The notes beneath the pieces are model-generated. The model was not told where the DNA came from. It did not search any database and worked only from the letters and a program-made list of their open reading frames with translations. A program made the translations under genes and the position numbers. This document shows positions 14,506 through 22,700 of a stretch of 64,000 nt of DNA, piece by piece (the first letter of the stretch is position 1; every line of letters starts with the position of its first letter). Source of the DNA: Enterococcus timonensis (lineage in GTDB: Bacteria; Bacillota; Bacilli; Lactobacillales; Enterococcaceae); NCBI RefSeq assembly GCF_900104595.1, contig NZ_FNVY01000004.1, positions 682,001 through 746,000 of the forward strand, in the 5' to 3' direction.

Positions 14506-15764
14506 GACTTTTCCTCCAGACGATTGAAATCAGAGAAGAAATCAGGATAACTGACGGTGGCAGCTTCGCTATTTGTTAGGTGAGTAATTCCGGTAGCGAT
14601 TTTTCCAGCAATAAAAAGCATCATGGCCAGGCGGTGATCGCCATAACTATCCACCTCAGCGCCGTGAAGCGGTGTGGGACCTGTAATTTGCCAACCGTCA
14701 GAGGTCTCTGTGATTTGTGCTCCCATTTTATTTAAAGTTGTGGCGACTAAATGCAGTCGATTGGATTCTTTATGCTTTAGTTCTGAAGCACCAGAAACAA
14801 TGGTGCTTCCTTGTGCTTGTGTGGCAGCCAGTGCTACTAAAGGCAATTCATCTAAAGCATCAACAGTCAGTTGGCCAGAAATGTGACTGCCTTTTAAGTG
14901 ACTGGCTTTGACAATTAAAGTGCCACTTAGCTTGTCAGAATTTTGTTCAATTTCTATAAGTCCGTTCATTTGTTTTAAAATCCGTAAAAATCCGGAGCGT
15001 CGTTTTGATAAACCAACGTTTGGTAGAACAAGTTGGCTTTGGGGAATGACACTGGCGGCACAAAGAAAAAAAGCCGCGGCTGAAAAATCATTAGGAATTT
15101 TAACTCTGGTTCCTGATAATTTATTGCCACCAACAACAGTGATTTTTTGATCCTCAACGGTCAGATCTCCGCCAAATTGTTTAACCATTTCTTCCGTGTG
15201 ATTACGACTTTTAATTTTTTCGGTAATAGTGGTTTTCCCTGGGGTTTGTAAAGCAGCCAAAATAATAGCGGACTTGACTTGTGCTGAGGCGATGGGCATT
15301 AAATAATCAATCGGCTGCAAACTTTTCACTGGCAAAATTGTTAATGGCGGCGTGTCCCCGGTGATATTAGCGCCCATTTGACTTAGCGGGTCCACAATGC
15401 GTTTCATGGGCCGTTTTATTAAAGAACGGTCCCCTGTTAGCTGACTAGAAAATGGTTGGCCCACTAAAATACCAGCTAATAAGCGCAAGCCAGTTCCGGC
15501 ATTTTTTAAATCTAACGGATGTTTGGATTTTGTCAGTTGCCAATCTTGTCCAGAAATGGTTATTGTGCGTCCCTTTTGTGTCATGGGCACGCCAAGACTT
15601 TCTAAGGCAGTCTTTGTAGCCAGCGTGTCATCGGCTAATAAAAAATTTTCCAAGACCGTTTCACCGCGACTCACTGCGCCTAACAATAATCCGCGGTGAG
15701 AAATGGATTTATCCCCGGGAACTGTCAGCGTTCCTTTAATCGAATTTCCGCGAACAATTTTCAT
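14502..15764 (-). CDS. aroA: 5-enolpyruvylshikimate-3-phosphate synthase
   Basis: Condenses shikimate 3-phosphate with phosphoenolpyruvate, the sixth step to chorismate. The 420-residue protein has both family signatures: the N-terminal PGDKSISHRGLLLGA with the catalytic Lys, LKNAGTGLRLLAGIL (NAGT motif), QVKSAIILAAL and, near the end, SYGDHRLAMML. The variant of the 90-100 loop (NAGTGLRLLAG in place of NAGTAMRPL) is the class II form seen in Gram-positives. The start is the ATG at 15764 after AGGGGG; the TTG one codon earlier is less likely. Upstream lies an octamer repeat where tyrA sits in E. faecalis. Confidence 0.96.
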   Translation of the reverse strand: MKIVRGNSIKGTLTVPGDKSISHRGLLLGAVSRGETVLENFLLADDTLATKTALESLGVPMTQKGRTITISGQDWQLTKSKHPLDLKNAGTGLRLLAGILVGQPFSSQLTGDRSLIKRPMKRIVDPLSQMGANITGDTPPLTILPVKSLQPIDYLMPIASAQVKSAIILAALQTPGKTTITEKIKSRNHTEEMVKQFGGDLTVEDQKITVVGGNKLSGTRVKIPNDFSAAAFFLCAASVIPQSQLVLPNVGLSKRRSGFLRILKQMNGLIEIEQNSDKLSGTLIVKASHLKGSHISGQLTVDALDELPLVALAATQAQGSTIVSGASELKHKESNRLHLVATTLNKMGAQITETSDGWQITGPTPLHGAEVDSYGDHRLAMMLFIAGKIATGITHLTNSEAATVSYPDFFSDFNRLEEKS

Positions 15765-15780
15765 CAAGATACCCCCTAAG

Positions 15781-15820
15781 ATGCTAAAATGCTAAAATGC
15801 TAAAGTACTAAAATGCTAAA
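15781..15820. repeat. Five tandem octamers between aroC and aroA
   Basis: The unit ATGCTAAA is repeated five times; the fourth copy reads GTACTAAA. The array begins 17 bases upstream of the aroA start codon and directly abuts the stop codon of aroC. It is an exact 8-base periodicity of 40 bases with no known regulatory meaning. Confidence 0.9.
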
Positions 15821-16981
15821 TTAAAATTCCTTGGTTCGTTTTTGGTAACGGAGAAATGTTTCTTGTAAAAATGGAAAATCAAAACTTGGAAAAGTTTCGA
15901 GAATTTCTTGGCAAAGGGTGCGAGCAATTACTTGTTCTAAAGCCACGCTGGCCGCTTCTACTGCCATCACATCGGCGCGCTCTTTTTGAGCGGTGGTTTT
16001 TTGTTTCGTAGTAATATCAACAGTTTGCAAAGATTTTTTCAGCGTGGGAATGGGCTTCATAGCGCCTCTAATAATGAGCGTTTCGCCATTAGTCATCCCT
16101 GCTTCAAATCCGCCTAAATGATTACTGGCACGTTGATATTTATTTTCATAAATAATTTCATCTTGCACTTCAGAACCTAATTTTCCAGCTAAGGCAAAGC
16201 CTTCGCCAAATTCCACCGCTTTAAAAGCATTGATGGCCATAATACTTTGTGCCAAAGTTCCATCCAACTTGCTATCCGCTTGTATGTAATCCCCAAGACC
16301 AACGGGTAAGCCAAAGACGTGGGCTTCAATCACGCCGCCTAATGTGTCTCCGCTGTTAGAAACCTTATTCACCATTTGAATAATTTCGGCATCTTTTTTG
16401 GCATCTAACGTTAAAAATTGGCTGTCGTTTTTTAAAGAAGTAATTTTATCCAAGGTTAAATCTTTTGGCGTAGAAATTTTTACATCACCAATTTGCGTAA
16501 TAAAACTAACAATTTCAATTCCTAGAGCCGATAATAGCTGGCGACAAATATTGCCAATCGCTACTTGCATCGCCGTTTCTCTAGCGGAAGCTCGTTCTAA
16601 AACATTGCGCAAATCTGAAAAATTTCTTTTTTGACCACCGACTAAATCTCCATGTCCAGGGCGCGGCGTGGTGACTTTTTTTAGTTCATCTTGTTTTTCA
16701 TCAGCAGAAAAGGCCGACATTGCTCCTTGCCAATGTTTAGAATCACGATTCGTAATTTCTAAAGCAATGGGACTGCCTAAAGTCATACCGTGACGAACGC
16801 CAGCAGTAATAATCACTTGATCTTTTTCAATTTTCATCCGTCCGCCCCGACCGTATCCTTGTTGCCGTAAAGAAAGTGCTTGATTTATTTTTTCTTCAGA
16901 AAGAGAAAAATTGGCCGGAAATCCTTCCAGAATTCCGGTAAGTTTAGGCCCGTGGGATTCCCCAGCTGTTAAATAGCGCAT
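15821..16981 (-). CDS. aroC: Chorismate synthase
   Basis: Catalyses loss of phosphate from EPSP to give chorismate using reduced FMN. The 386-residue protein matches the family throughout. It starts MRYLTAGESHGPKLTGILEGFPA and carries RQQGYGRGGRM, then RPGHGDLVGGQKRNFSDLRNVLERASARETA with the catalytic His and FMN-binding residues. Later motifs are SNSGDTLGGVIE and GGFEAGMTNGE. It has a GGAGG ribosome-binding site ten bases after aroB ends, so the genes are co-transcribed. In many enterococci tyrA would be the next gene. Confidence 0.97.
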   Translation of the reverse strand: MRYLTAGESHGPKLTGILEGFPANFSLSEEKINQALSLRQQGYGRGGRMKIEKDQVIITAGVRHGMTLGSPIALEITNRDSKHWQGAMSAFSADEKQDELKKVTTPRPGHGDLVGGQKRNFSDLRNVLERASARETAMQVAIGNICRQLLSALGIEIVSFITQIGDVKISTPKDLTLDKITSLKNDSQFLTLDAKKDAEIIQMVNKVSNSGDTLGGVIEAHVFGLPVGLGDYIQADSKLDGTLAQSIMAINAFKAVEFGEGFALAGKLGSEVQDEIIYENKYQRASNHLGGFEAGMTNGETLIIRGAMKPIPTLKKSLQTVDITTKQKTTAQKERADVMAVEAASVALEQVIARTLCQEILETFPSFDFPFLQETFLRYQKRTKEF

Positions 16982-16990
16982 AATATCCTC

Positions 16991-18022
16991 CTAAAACCAC
17001 ATAGAAAAAGCATCAAAGGAAACTGGAAAAATTTCGGCGATGCCGATTTCTTTTAAAATCACCAATTGAATTGTGTCGCCTCGTCCTTTTTTATCAAAAC
17101 GTAAAGTATCCATGATCTCTTCCATATCTACTTCCGGCCAAGTGGTTGGTAAATTGAATTTTTCTAAAATCGCTATTAATTGTTGGGTCGTTCCGGCCTT
17201 CGTTAAGCCGCGACGTTCACTTTCTTTAGTGATCGCCACCATGCCAAGAGCCACCGCTTCACCGTGAGAATAAGTAAATTCAGAATTTTTTTCTAATGCG
17301 TGGCCTAATGTGTGACCGAAATTTAATTTTAGGCGCTGGCCGTTATCAAACACATCGCCTTCAATAGCGTGTTGTTTAATCGTTAGGGCTTTTTCAATGA
17401 TTTCTAGTCGTTCGTCTTCCCAATTTTCTTTTAAAAAATGATTTAATTGCGCAAAAAAATCCGCATCAAAACCGGCGGCCATTTTAATAATTTCTGAAAA
17501 ACCTTCTGCCATTCTTAGTTCAGGCAACGTTTCTAAATAATAAGGATCAATAAAGACGGCTTCTGGTTGATAAAAAGTCCCGACTAGATTTTTCCCTTCC
17601 GCTAAATTAACCGCCGTTTTTCCGCCAATGGAGGCATCGACTTGGGCAAGTAAGCTGGTGGGAATGTTGTAAAAAGGAAGTCCTCTTAAATAAGTACTAG
17701 CGACAAAGCCTGACAAGTCTCCTACCACGCCACCGCCTAATGCGACAATACCATCACTTTTGGTAAAATGTTCCCCTAATAAGACGTGATACATTTTTTC
17801 AGCACCAATTAAGGATTTAGATGCTTCACCAGGATGAATAACAAAAGTAGTCACTTCTAGACCTTGTGTTTGGAAATAATCTTTAATCGGCGCTAAATAA
17901 ATTTTACCGACATTTTCGTCAGTAACTAGTAAAATTTTATCCATTGAGCCTTTTTTAAAATGTTTTAAAGGATGATCTTCTAAGTAAACAGGATAATTTT
18001 TTTGACTCGTTTTAATTTCCAT
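16991..18022 (-). CDS. aroB: 3-dehydroquinate synthase
   Basis: Converts DAHP to 3-dehydroquinate, the second step of the pathway, using NAD and a divalent metal. The 343-residue protein has the NAD loop ALGGGVVGDLSGFVAS and IPTSLLAQVDASIGGKTAVN. It also has EIIKMAA, with the metal-ligand Glu in FSEIIK, and NFGHTLGHALE plus SHGEAVALGM, which supply the metal-binding His residues. All catalytic residues are present. The first codons overlap the end of aroF by 11 bases. A degenerate relative lies elsewhere in this window (48248-49219), and this gene is the useful comparison. Confidence 0.97.
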   Translation of the reverse strand: MEIKTSQKNYPVYLEDHPLKHFKKGSMDKILLVTDENVGKIYLAPIKDYFQTQGLEVTTFVIHPGEASKSLIGAEKMYHVLLGEHFTKSDGIVALGGGVVGDLSGFVASTYLRGLPFYNIPTSLLAQVDASIGGKTAVNLAEGKNLVGTFYQPEAVFIDPYYLETLPELRMAEGFSEIIKMAAGFDADFFAQLNHFLKENWEDERLEIIEKALTIKQHAIEGDVFDNGQRLKLNFGHTLGHALEKNSEFTYSHGEAVALGMVAITKESERRGLTKAGTTQQLIAILEKFNLPTTWPEVDMEEIMDTLRFDKKGRGDTIQLVILKEIGIAEIFPVSFDAFSMWF

Positions 18023-19034
18023 TAGCGTCTCCTTTTGCTAAAGCATTTTTGAGATAATCAAGTTGTTGCATCATGTCGTTAAAATGTTTGAAATTTAAAG
18101 ATTGCGGCCCGTCAGATAATGCCTCAGCAGGATTTGGATGAACTTCCACCATTAAGCCGTCGCTACCACAAGCCATTCCAGCCATAGCCATGGGAGCTAC
18201 CAAATCAAAGCGACCTGTCCCGTGGGCTGGATCAATTAGTACTGGAAAATGAGTTAATTTTTTCATTAAAGGAATGGCCGCCACGTCTAACGTATTGCGG
18301 GTTTGAGTTTCGAAAGTCCGAATCCCTCGTTCCATAAACATGACTTGTTGATTGCCACTCGTCGTTAAATATTCAGCAGCATTCAGCCACTCATCAATCG
18401 TCGCAGCCATGCCACGTTTTAAGACAGTCGGGCGATTTAATTTGCCGACAGCTTTAAGCAAAGAAAAATTTTGCATATTGCGAGCACCAATTTGGAAAAT
18501 GTCGGTGTATTGTCCTACGACGTCAAGATGTTCTTGATCCATAACTTCCGTTACTACTAATAAATCAAAAGCATCGGCGGCTTGTTTTAATAATTCTAAG
18601 CCTTCTTCTTCTAAACCTTGAAAGGCGTAGGGACTTGTTCTTGGTTTATAAGCTCCGCCGCGTAAAATTTGTCCGCCGGCTTTTTTGACAGTTTCGGCCG
18701 TAGCCATGATTTGGTCATAACTTTCCACGGAGCAAGGACCCGCCATAGTGGTGAAAGTCCCGCCGCCAATGGTGACATCTTTTATTTGAATAATCGTGTC
18801 TTGTGGATGAAAAATGCGCGAGGTTAATTTATAAGTAAGATTGACATGTTGGGCAAGTTTTACACCGGCAAGATTATTAAAAAAATCTTCGGGAAAATTT
18901 TGCGGTACATTAATCAGGCCAATCGTTATTTGTTTTCCTTCGTTAATTTGCGGAATAAATCCTTGTTTTTTAGCGGCAGTCACTACTTCAGCCAAATTTT
19001 CGGTGGTGCTATTTTCTTTCATAACAATAATCAT
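18012..19034 (-). CDS. aroF: 3-deoxy-7-phosphoheptulonate (DAHP) synthase, type I-beta
   Basis: First enzyme of the shikimate pathway, joining phosphoenolpyruvate and erythrose 4-phosphate. The 340-residue protein begins MIIVMKENSTTENLAEVV, an N-terminal ferredoxin-like regulatory domain of about 70 residues typical of the feedback-inhibited Thermotoga-type enzyme. The catalytic barrel follows: GPCSVES, ILRGGAYKPRTSPYAFQG, QIGARNMQNF, LKRG and DPAHGTGR. The start at 19034 overlaps the aroE stop by four bases (ATGA); the longer frame to 19103 lies inside aroE and is discarded. The regulatory domain suggests allosteric control by an aromatic end product. Confidence 0.96.
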   Translation of the reverse strand: MIIVMKENSTTENLAEVVTAAKKQGFIPQINEGKQITIGLINVPQNFPEDFFNNLAGVKLAQHVNLTYKLTSRIFHPQDTIIQIKDVTIGGGTFTTMAGPCSVESYDQIMATAETVKKAGGQILRGGAYKPRTSPYAFQGLEEEGLELLKQAADAFDLLVVTEVMDQEHLDVVGQYTDIFQIGARNMQNFSLLKAVGKLNRPTVLKRGMAATIDEWLNAAEYLTTSGNQQVMFMERGIRTFETQTRNTLDVAAIPLMKKLTHFPVLIDPAHGTGRFDLVAPMAMAGMACGSDGLMVEVHPNPAEALSDGPQSLNFKHFNDMMQQLDYLKNALAKGDANGN

Positions 19035-19873
19035 TGTAAACTTCCTTCCAATAAGTGATACGCTTGAATTTTTAAATCGGCGGGTATATGAAGCCCCGTC
19101 CAAAAGGTAAAAGATAAGACGCCTTGTTCTACTAGCATGCCGAGGCCATTTTGGTAATAAGCGCCGTCGTTTTTAGCAGCCTGTAAAAAAGGCGTTAAGT
19201 TTCCGGCATAAATTAAATCAAATACTTTTTGATTTGAGCGGAAATGAAAATCTGGCGGTAAAAAATTTTCGCCTTTCAGACCTTGTGTGGTGGCTTGAAC
19301 GAGATACTCCTGTTGCAAAAAAAGTTGTAAATTCGCAGTGGTCCAAGGCACTAAGGTAATTTTTAGACGAGCATTTTTTTCTAACTGTTTTACTTTTTGT
19401 TCTAGGGTAAAAAAGCGTTGATTTTTTCTTTGTAAAATAAAAATATGATGGACACCAAATGTATTGGCGGCATTAATAATTGCTAAAGTAGCTCCCCCGC
19501 CACCTAAAAAATAAAGTTCTTTAGCCGGAAAATTTTTAAGCCAACTATTAAAAAAACCTTCCCCATCTGTGGTGGTGGCTTTTAAAAGACCCTCTTGATA
19601 AACAATCGTATTGATACTTTGGGCACTTTTAGCAATTGGGGTCATTTCATCGACTAAAGGAATGATCGCTTGCTTTAAAGGATGAGATAAATTCCCGCCC
19701 AAAAAGTTTTCGGATTTTAATTGTTGAATGGTCTCTTCTAGTAAATTGATTGGTGTTTGTTGTAGAGAATATTCAGCTGGAAAAGCCATTTTTTTCAGCA
19801 AAAAATTTTGCAATAAGTGGGAAAGAGATTTATTCACCGGATCGGCTAATAGCACTATTTTTTTTTGTATCAT
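19031..19873 (-). CDS. aroE: Shikimate dehydrogenase
   Basis: Reduces 3-dehydroshikimate to shikimate with NADPH. The 280-residue protein carries the substrate-site Lys in GGNLSHPLKQAI (commonly NVTxPxK), the catalytic Asp in TTTDGEGFFNSW, and the dinucleotide loop YFLGGGGATLAI. The C-terminal YQNGLGMLVEQGVLSF is typical. Sequence is rather divergent: NLSHPLK departs from the consensus and the nucleotide-binding region is unusual, but key residues are kept. It is the first gene of the aro operon, preceded by GGAGG directly downstream of a terminator-like hairpin. Confidence 0.92.
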   Translation of the reverse strand: MIQKKIVLLADPVNKSLSHLLQNFLLKKMAFPAEYSLQQTPINLLEETIQQLKSENFLGGNLSHPLKQAIIPLVDEMTPIAKSAQSINTIVYQEGLLKATTTDGEGFFNSWLKNFPAKELYFLGGGGATLAIINAANTFGVHHIFILQRKNQRFFTLEQKVKQLEKNARLKITLVPWTTANLQLFLQQEYLVQATTQGLKGENFLPPDFHFRSNQKVFDLIYAGNLTPFLQAAKNDGAYYQNGLGMLVEQGVLSFTFWTGLHIPADLKIQAYHLLEGSLQ

Positions 19874-19882
19874 AAAACCTCC

Positions 19883-19910
19883 AAAAAAAAGTTGTAGCGC
19901 AAGCTACAAC
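19883..19910 (-). promoter_or_regulatory. Attenuator hairpin before aroE
   Basis: On the minus strand GTTGTAGC, a four-base loop and GCTACAAC are followed by eight T residues and then at once by the aroE ribosome-binding site. It lies downstream of the aroE promoter, so most transcripts should stop here unless the hairpin is prevented. No T-box motif is present. Confidence 0.7.
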
Positions 19911-19939
19911 TCAACTGTAAATTGTAAATTGTTTTTCAC
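19904..19939 (-). CDS. Possible 11-codon leader frame before aroE
   Basis: GTG opens a short frame encoding MKNNLQFTVEL and ending with TAG inside the left arm of the attenuator hairpin. Only a weak GAG is available as ribosome-binding site and the predicted 5' untranslated region is about 12 bases. It contains one Phe codon and no Trp or Tyr codons. Position is suggestive, but the translation evidence is weak. Confidence 0.25.
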   Translation of the reverse strand: MKNNLQFTVEL

Positions 19940-19957
19940 GCGATTTGACTCAAAGAA

Positions 19958-19986
19958 AGTATACCGATGGAAAAATTCCTTGTCAA
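19958..19986 (-). promoter_or_regulatory. Promoter of the aro operon
   Basis: On the minus strand a perfect TTGACA (19981-19986), a 17-base spacer and TATACT (19958-19963). It is one of the best promoter matches in the window. Confidence 0.85.
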
Positions 19987-20037
19987 ATCAAGGTTGAAAA
20001 ATTAGTGTTTTGGGCCGTAGAAAATTAGGAAAAACAA

Positions 20038-20056
20038 GGTGAATTGAAAATTCGCC
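20038..20056 (-). terminator. Weak terminator of trpXYZ
   Basis: On the minus strand GGCGAATT, TTC and AATTCACC form an imperfect stem followed by TTGTTTTT, about 20 bases after the trpZ stop. One stem mismatch makes this uncertain. Confidence 0.45.
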
Positions 20057-20073
20057 GAAGATTTTATCGTTAC

Positions 20074-20826
20074 TTAATAAAAATAAGAAAACAAGTCTTC
20101 TTTTGTTAATTGATCTTTTTCACTTTTTGAAAAATCAGCAGCGATTTTGCCGGCTTTTAAAACTACTAAGCGATCACCAAAAGTCAGCGCATCTTCTAGG
20201 TCATGGGTAATCATTAGACAAGTAAGATTTTTTTCGGTGACGATTTGTTGGGTTAAAGCCATAATTTTTTTAGCTGACAAAACATCTAGTGCGGCAGTGT
20301 GTTCATCTAGTAGTAATAATTCTGGCGTTTGGCTAGTAGCCATAAATAAGCTTAAGGCTTGTCGCTGCCCTCCTGACAAAAGTTCGGTGGGATTATTTAA
20401 GACGTCTTCTAAACCGTTTTGACTTTGGGCGACGATTTCTTTTAGTCGAGCCATTTCTTTTTTCACCCGCACAAAAGTATGGATATTCACGTGGCCAACA
20501 TTTTCAGCAAGTAATAAATTTTCGGCTACGGTCATTCGAGGAGCCGTTCCTTGTTTAGGATCTTGATAAACGCGGGCGATTTTCAGCGCTCTTTTTTTCA
20601 GTGACAAACTCTTAATGTCTTCATCGTTTAATTCAACGACGCCACTGGTTGGCTGCAAGGTACCGTCTAGGACATTGAAAAATGTTGATTTACCGGCACC
20701 ATTTCCGCCTAAAATCACTACAAATTCTCCTTGTGCCACTGATAAGTTCAGCTCTTGTAAAATATTTTTCGGCTCCCCGGCACTAATCACTGAAAATCCG
20801 ACATTCTTAAGCGTTAAATAACTCAT
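20074..20826 (-). CDS. trpZ: ABC transporter ATPase of the tryptophan-type uptake system
   Basis: A 250-residue ATP-binding subunit. It has Walker A GGNGAGKSTFF, Q-loop RVYQDPKQGTAPRMTV, signature LLSGGQRQALS, Walker B LLLLDEHTAALD (Glu-His-Thr replacing the usual Glu-Pro-Thr) and switch His in LMITHDLEDA. It powers import of the substrate bound by the lipoprotein-type TrpX through the permease TrpY. The ATG overlaps the trpY stop by four bases. The DEHTAALD form is characteristic of this branch of ABC importers. Tryptophan specificity is inferred from family and from the Trp-codon leader upstream of the operon. Confidence 0.9.
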   Translation of the reverse strand: MSYLTLKNVGFSVISAGEPKNILQELNLSVAQGEFVVILGGNGAGKSTFFNVLDGTLQPTSGVVELNDEDIKSLSLKKRALKIARVYQDPKQGTAPRMTVAENLLLAENVGHVNIHTFVRVKKEMARLKEIVAQSQNGLEDVLNNPTELLSGGQRQALSLFMATSQTPELLLLDEHTAALDVLSAKKIMALTQQIVTEKNLTCLMITHDLEDALTFGDRLVVLKAGKIAADFSKSEKDQLTKEDLFSYFY

Positions 20827-21683
20827 TTTTTGGCGCCTCCTTTAACAAAATGTGGCAACATTAAAAATCCGGCTAAAATAATGGCGGTGATTCCTTTTAA
20901 ATAAGTAGTATCTAATCCTAATTGAATAATTAAAACTAATAATAATTGATACAAAACAGCCCCAACGACGGTCCCCCATAAACGTTTGCCTAAAGTTAAT
21001 TGACCAAAAAGGACTTCTCCTAAAATAATGGCCGAAAGCCCTATAACAATGACGCCAAATCCTTTATTGACATCGGCATAGCCGTCGCTTTGTGCTAAAA
21101 GCGCACCGGATAAGCTAATCAAACCATTGCCGCAAATCAAACCTAAACGCTCCATTTTTTTGGCATCAATTCCTAAATTTTTTGTCATGGCCGGATTGTC
21201 CCCTGAAGCAATAAATGCTTGGCCGAGAGTTGTTTTAGTAAAACCAAATAATAAAAAGCCGAACAAAAGACAAATAAACAATCCTAAAATAACTTCTCTT
21301 AAGTTTTCTGGAAAAATCTGTAAAAGAAATCCGTCTACAAGTTTGGGAAAATTAAGAAGCGATAAATTCGCCGATTGCATAATTAAAAGCATGACTGAAT
21401 TCATACCAGACATCACTAAAATTCCAGCCAGTAACAAGGGCACTTGACCTTTCGTGTGTAACAAGCCAGTTAATAGACCGGTGAGACATCCGGCAATCAT
21501 AGCGGCAAGTGTGGCCACTAGTGGTGAAACTCCAGCGCGAATTAAAACCACCACCACAGCGCCACCTAATGGAAAACTACCTTCTGCGGTCATATCGGGA
21601 AAATTTAAAATCCGAAAAGTCATAAACAAACCTAACGCCATCACGCCCCAAAATAATCCTTGCGAAATACCTGAAATAATCAT
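20823..21683 (-). CDS. trpY: ABC transporter permease of the tryptophan-type uptake system
   Basis: A 286-residue polytopic membrane protein with about eight or nine hydrophobic segments, related to branched-chain and ribose-type permeases (LivH/RbsC superfamily). It begins MIISGISQGLFWGVMALGLF and includes the characteristic FPDMTAEGSFPLGGA segment and a coupling-helix region near GDNPAMTKNLGID. It forms the membrane channel for TrpX-bound substrate. Both junctions are four-base overlaps (ATGA) with trpX upstream and trpZ downstream, so the three subunits are made in a fixed ratio. Confidence 0.9.
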   Translation of the reverse strand: MIISGISQGLFWGVMALGLFMTFRILNFPDMTAEGSFPLGGAVVVVLIRAGVSPLVATLAAMIAGCLTGLLTGLLHTKGQVPLLLAGILVMSGMNSVMLLIMQSANLSLLNFPKLVDGFLLQIFPENLREVILGLFICLLFGFLLFGFTKTTLGQAFIASGDNPAMTKNLGIDAKKMERLGLICGNGLISLSGALLAQSDGYADVNKGFGVIVIGLSAIILGEVLFGQLTLGKRLWGTVVGAVLYQLLLVLIIQLGLDTTYLKGITAIILAGFLMLPHFVKGGAKK

Positions 21684-22666
21684 GGTTGAACCTCCCCTAC
21701 TAGTTGTGCATCTTTTTTAATTTCTGCTGTCAATGGAATGCCTAATTCTGCAGCGACTTTTTCGTTAATGATTTTTTCTCCATGATCAAAAACATAAACG
21801 GGCAGGTCAGCAACTTTTTTTCCTTGCAAGATTTCTGCAGCCATTCTGCCTGTTTCAATGCCTAATTGTTTTTGATTAATGCCCATAGTAGCCAGACCGC
21901 CTAATGTCACTTGCTGACTCACCGATGGAAAAATTGGTTTTTGCGCTTGTTTGGCATTGGCCACGACAGTTTCAAAACCAGAAGCAATTGTATTATCTGT
22001 TGGTAAATATAACGCATCATTTTCACTCAGCGCTTTTTGACTCACCACTTTAATATCGTTCGTACTTGAAACGACGTAACTTGAAACTACAAATCCGCGA
22101 CTTTCAGCAATTTCCGTCATCTCTTGCGCTTGGGCTTTGGCGTTATCTTCATTAGAAGAAAATAATAAGCCGATTTTTTTAAGTTGCGGCATTAGTTGAG
22201 TCATTAAATCTAGTTGTGCGGCTACTGGCGAGCGGTCAGAAACGCCGGTAATATTGCTATCGGGTTGTGTTTCGTCTTTTACTAAGCCGGCTTTTTCCGG
22301 ATATGAAATTGCCCCCATCACAATTGGAATTTTGGTTGTTTGGTTGGCTAATCCTTGCGCTGCTGGAGTGGCGATGCCGATTAAGACATCGGATCTTTGG
22401 ATGAGTTGTTGGCCCATCGTTTGAATTTTATTTTGTTCTCCTTGGGCATTTAGTAATAAGATTTCTGAATTTTCTTCGTTGTAATCAGACTCTGCTAATC
22501 CTTCTTTAATGCCATCAGCGATTTCATCTAAAGATGGGTGGCTAACATATTGCAAAATACCAATCACCGGTTTTTCATTTTCAGTCGGTTTATTTTCAGT
22601 TAAGCTGGCAAAAATCAGTAAAGCAAATAATAAAAAAGTTGTGACGTATAACGTTTTTTCACGCAT
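21680..22666 (-). CDS. trpX: Tryptophan-type ABC transporter substrate-binding protein
   Basis: A 328-residue exported or membrane-anchored binding protein. The N terminus MREKTLYVTTFLLFALLIFA is an uncleaved or signal-type hydrophobic helix; there is no lipobox Cys, which is unusual for a Gram-positive binding protein. The mature part matches the ABC_sub_bind family: PVIGILQYVSHPSLDEIADG, IGIATPAAQGLANQT, IPIVMGAISYPEKAGLV, NITGVSD and LYLPTDNTI. The start is the ATG at 22666 with GGAGGAGAAAAT before it; the longer frame to 22753 runs through terminator hairpins. Family members import tryptophan in streptococci. Confidence 0.9.
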   Translation of the reverse strand: MREKTLYVTTFLLFALLIFASLTENKPTENEKPVIGILQYVSHPSLDEIADGIKEGLAESDYNEENSEILLLNAQGEQNKIQTMGQQLIQRSDVLIGIATPAAQGLANQTTKIPIVMGAISYPEKAGLVKDETQPDSNITGVSDRSPVAAQLDLMTQLMPQLKKIGLLFSSNEDNAKAQAQEMTEIAESRGFVVSSYVVSSTNDIKVVSQKALSENDALYLPTDNTIASGFETVVANAKQAQKPIFPSVSQQVTLGGLATMGINQKQLGIETGRMAAEILQGKKVADLPVYVFDHGEKIINEKVAAELGIPLTAEIKKDAQLVGEVQP

Positions 22667-22700
22667 TATTTTCTCCTCCAAATAAATAAAATGATTAGAA

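Noticed and set aside
15781-15820. The octamer array as a CRISPR-like array or an origin iteron array
   Set aside because: The units are only eight bases with no spacers, and there is no replication or cas gene nearby.
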